Positions 30,282-30,657 of a DNA stretch of 30,657 nucleotides are shown here, one piece after another. The stretch is taken from NCBI GenBank assembly GCA_900548005.1, contig URIZ01000016.1, positions 1 through 30,657 on the forward strand. The letters are read 5' to 3'. Every line of letters begins with the position of its first letter. The stretch's first letter is position 1. Both the position numbers and the translations under genes were made by a program. Below the pieces are notes generated by a model. The model was not told where the DNA came from, did no database searches, and worked only from the letters and a program-made list of their open reading frames with translations. The DNA comes from an uncultured Eubacteriales bacterium. GTDB lineage: Bacteria; Bacillota; Clostridia; Christensenellales; CAG-917.

Positions 30282-30378
30282 TGTCTTTCTGAGCGTAGTC
30301 GAAGAATCTAGCGTAGCGAAAAGTATAGTAAGATATGCGCCTGACGGCTGGATGTTTCGACAGGCTCAACATGACGAG
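30282..30378. repeat. Imperfect inverted repeat of the widespread TGAGCGTAGTCGAAGAATC type
   Basis: The left arm TTTCTGAGCGTAGTCGAAG (30286-30304) and the right arm GTTTCGACAGGCTCAACATG (30354-30373) are imperfect inverted copies. I recognise this as the common bacterial intergenic palindrome whose reading yields spurious peptides such as LSLSKH; the 67-codon minus frame at 30169-30372 is such an artefact. Function unknown. Confidence 0.75.
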
Positions 30379-30398
30379 GGCGAGAACACCATCACCCG

Positions 30399-30523
30399 AA
30401 AACTGCGCTATTTAGCGAACAACTACGTCAGAGCCACGCTTCCGTCAACTCATGTGCGCAAAGCACATTAGGGTTGCCGTTAGCATGGCTCTTTCTTGTT
30501 CTTCATCTAAATATCGCAGTTTT
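30399..30523 (-). repeat. Folded repeat element, intact copy 5 (minus orientation)
   Basis: Outer stem AAAACTGCGcTATTTAG (30399-30415) with 30507-30523, 17 bp with one mismatch. 5' motif ATGAAGAACAAGAAA (30492-30506, minus strand). Second stem AGAGCCATGCT/AGCGTGGCTCT (30482-30492 with 30430-30440, one G-U). Third stem CAAC/GTTG (30473-30476 with 30446-30449). Internal loop CCTA (30469-30472) facing GA (30450-30451). Terminal stem ATGTGC/GCACAT (30463-30468 with 30452-30457). TGAC and AGTTGTTCGCTA follow. It is more than 19 kb from the other copies. Confidence 0.9.
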
Positions 30524-30657
30524 ACAATTAAAAATCTATTGTGAATAATTGCGCCCGAAATGAAAACTTATTCAAAGCGCACTTATTAACGGAATGTGCT
30601 TATTCGAAGACGGAACACGAGCCGCAACGGCGGCGAGCAAATCGAGCGTCGGACTTG

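Larger units (their letters stand above)
29943..30657. other. Gene-free upstream region of the ribosomal operon
   Basis: No gene is supported in these 715 nt. It contains an A/T-rich segment (29943-30060), three palindromic repeats (listed separately) and a tail of about 130 nt (30524-30657). Short frames cross the right edge on both strands, but none has a ribosome site, so I cannot say whether a neighbouring gene begins or ends there. Confidence 0.6.

Noticed and set aside
30169..30372. 67-codon minus frame beginning MLSLSKHPA
   Set aside because: It is a translation of the common intergenic palindrome at 30282-30378, with no ribosome site.
30399..30523. Insertion sequence or MITE with classic terminal inverted repeats
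   Set aside because: The outer arms differ between copies while staying self-paired, and I see no target duplication; classic terminal repeats would keep their sequence.
30594..30657. Start of a plus-strand gene at the right edge (ATG CGC-like frame through LFEDGTRAATAASKSS)
   Set aside because: No ribosome site and only about 20 codons before the edge; frames on both strands are equally open there.

Overview
The window looks like chromosome of a low-to-moderate GC anaerobic Firmicute of the Clostridia type, probably an uncultured host-associated lineage; the genus cannot be fixed by reading. Evidence: the complete S10-spc-alpha ribosomal cluster in the clostridial order (secY-adk-map-KOW protein-infA-rpmJ-rpsM-rpsK-rpsD-rpoA-rplQ), Zn-ribbon forms of S4, S14 and L36, strong AGGAGG-type ribosome sites, sigma-A promoters with 17-nt spacers, and a flavodiiron/rubredoxin oxygen- or NO-detoxifying protein.

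Layout. 1-221: the 5' part of a small unknown gene leaving the window on the minus strand. 620-2410: fused flavodiiron protein (MBL, flavodoxin, flavin reductase, rubredoxin). 2411-3063: a mosaic non-coding zone with tRNA-Ser(CGA), the 3' end of a second tRNA, a duplicated tRNA-Ser 5' end and reused terminator arms. 3064-7152: three metallo-aminopeptidases (two M18, one M29), each with its own promoter. 7243-9974: a two-gene minus-strand operon, GPH-type sugar/cation symporter then metallophosphoesterase, joined by a TAATG overlap. 10209-10406: a 65-residue unknown protein with a very good promoter. 10536-10916: four copies (two decayed) of a folded repeat element abutting class II fructose-bisphosphate aldolase (10911-11840). 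11945-12784: small multidrug-export family membrane protein, divergent from a TtcA-like tRNA thiolase (12917-13654).

14075-29814 is one minus-strand ribosomal superoperon of 32 genes, read from rpsJ at the right to rplQ at the left. It has a promoter at 29914-29942, a terminator at 14021-14052 and a probable internal promoter that would make a leaderless adk mRNA. 29943-30657 is gene-free and holds three palindromic repeats, one a fifth copy of the element found beside fba.

The most interesting signal is that element. Five copies share short fixed single-stranded motifs (ATGAAGAACAAG near the 5' side, a CCTA/GA internal loop, TGAC after the second stem). Their stems differ in sequence but pair in each of the three complete copies, which is the signature of selection on folding. 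I do not recognise the family. All promoters, terminators and stems here were found by eye; no alignment, folding program or database search was run.
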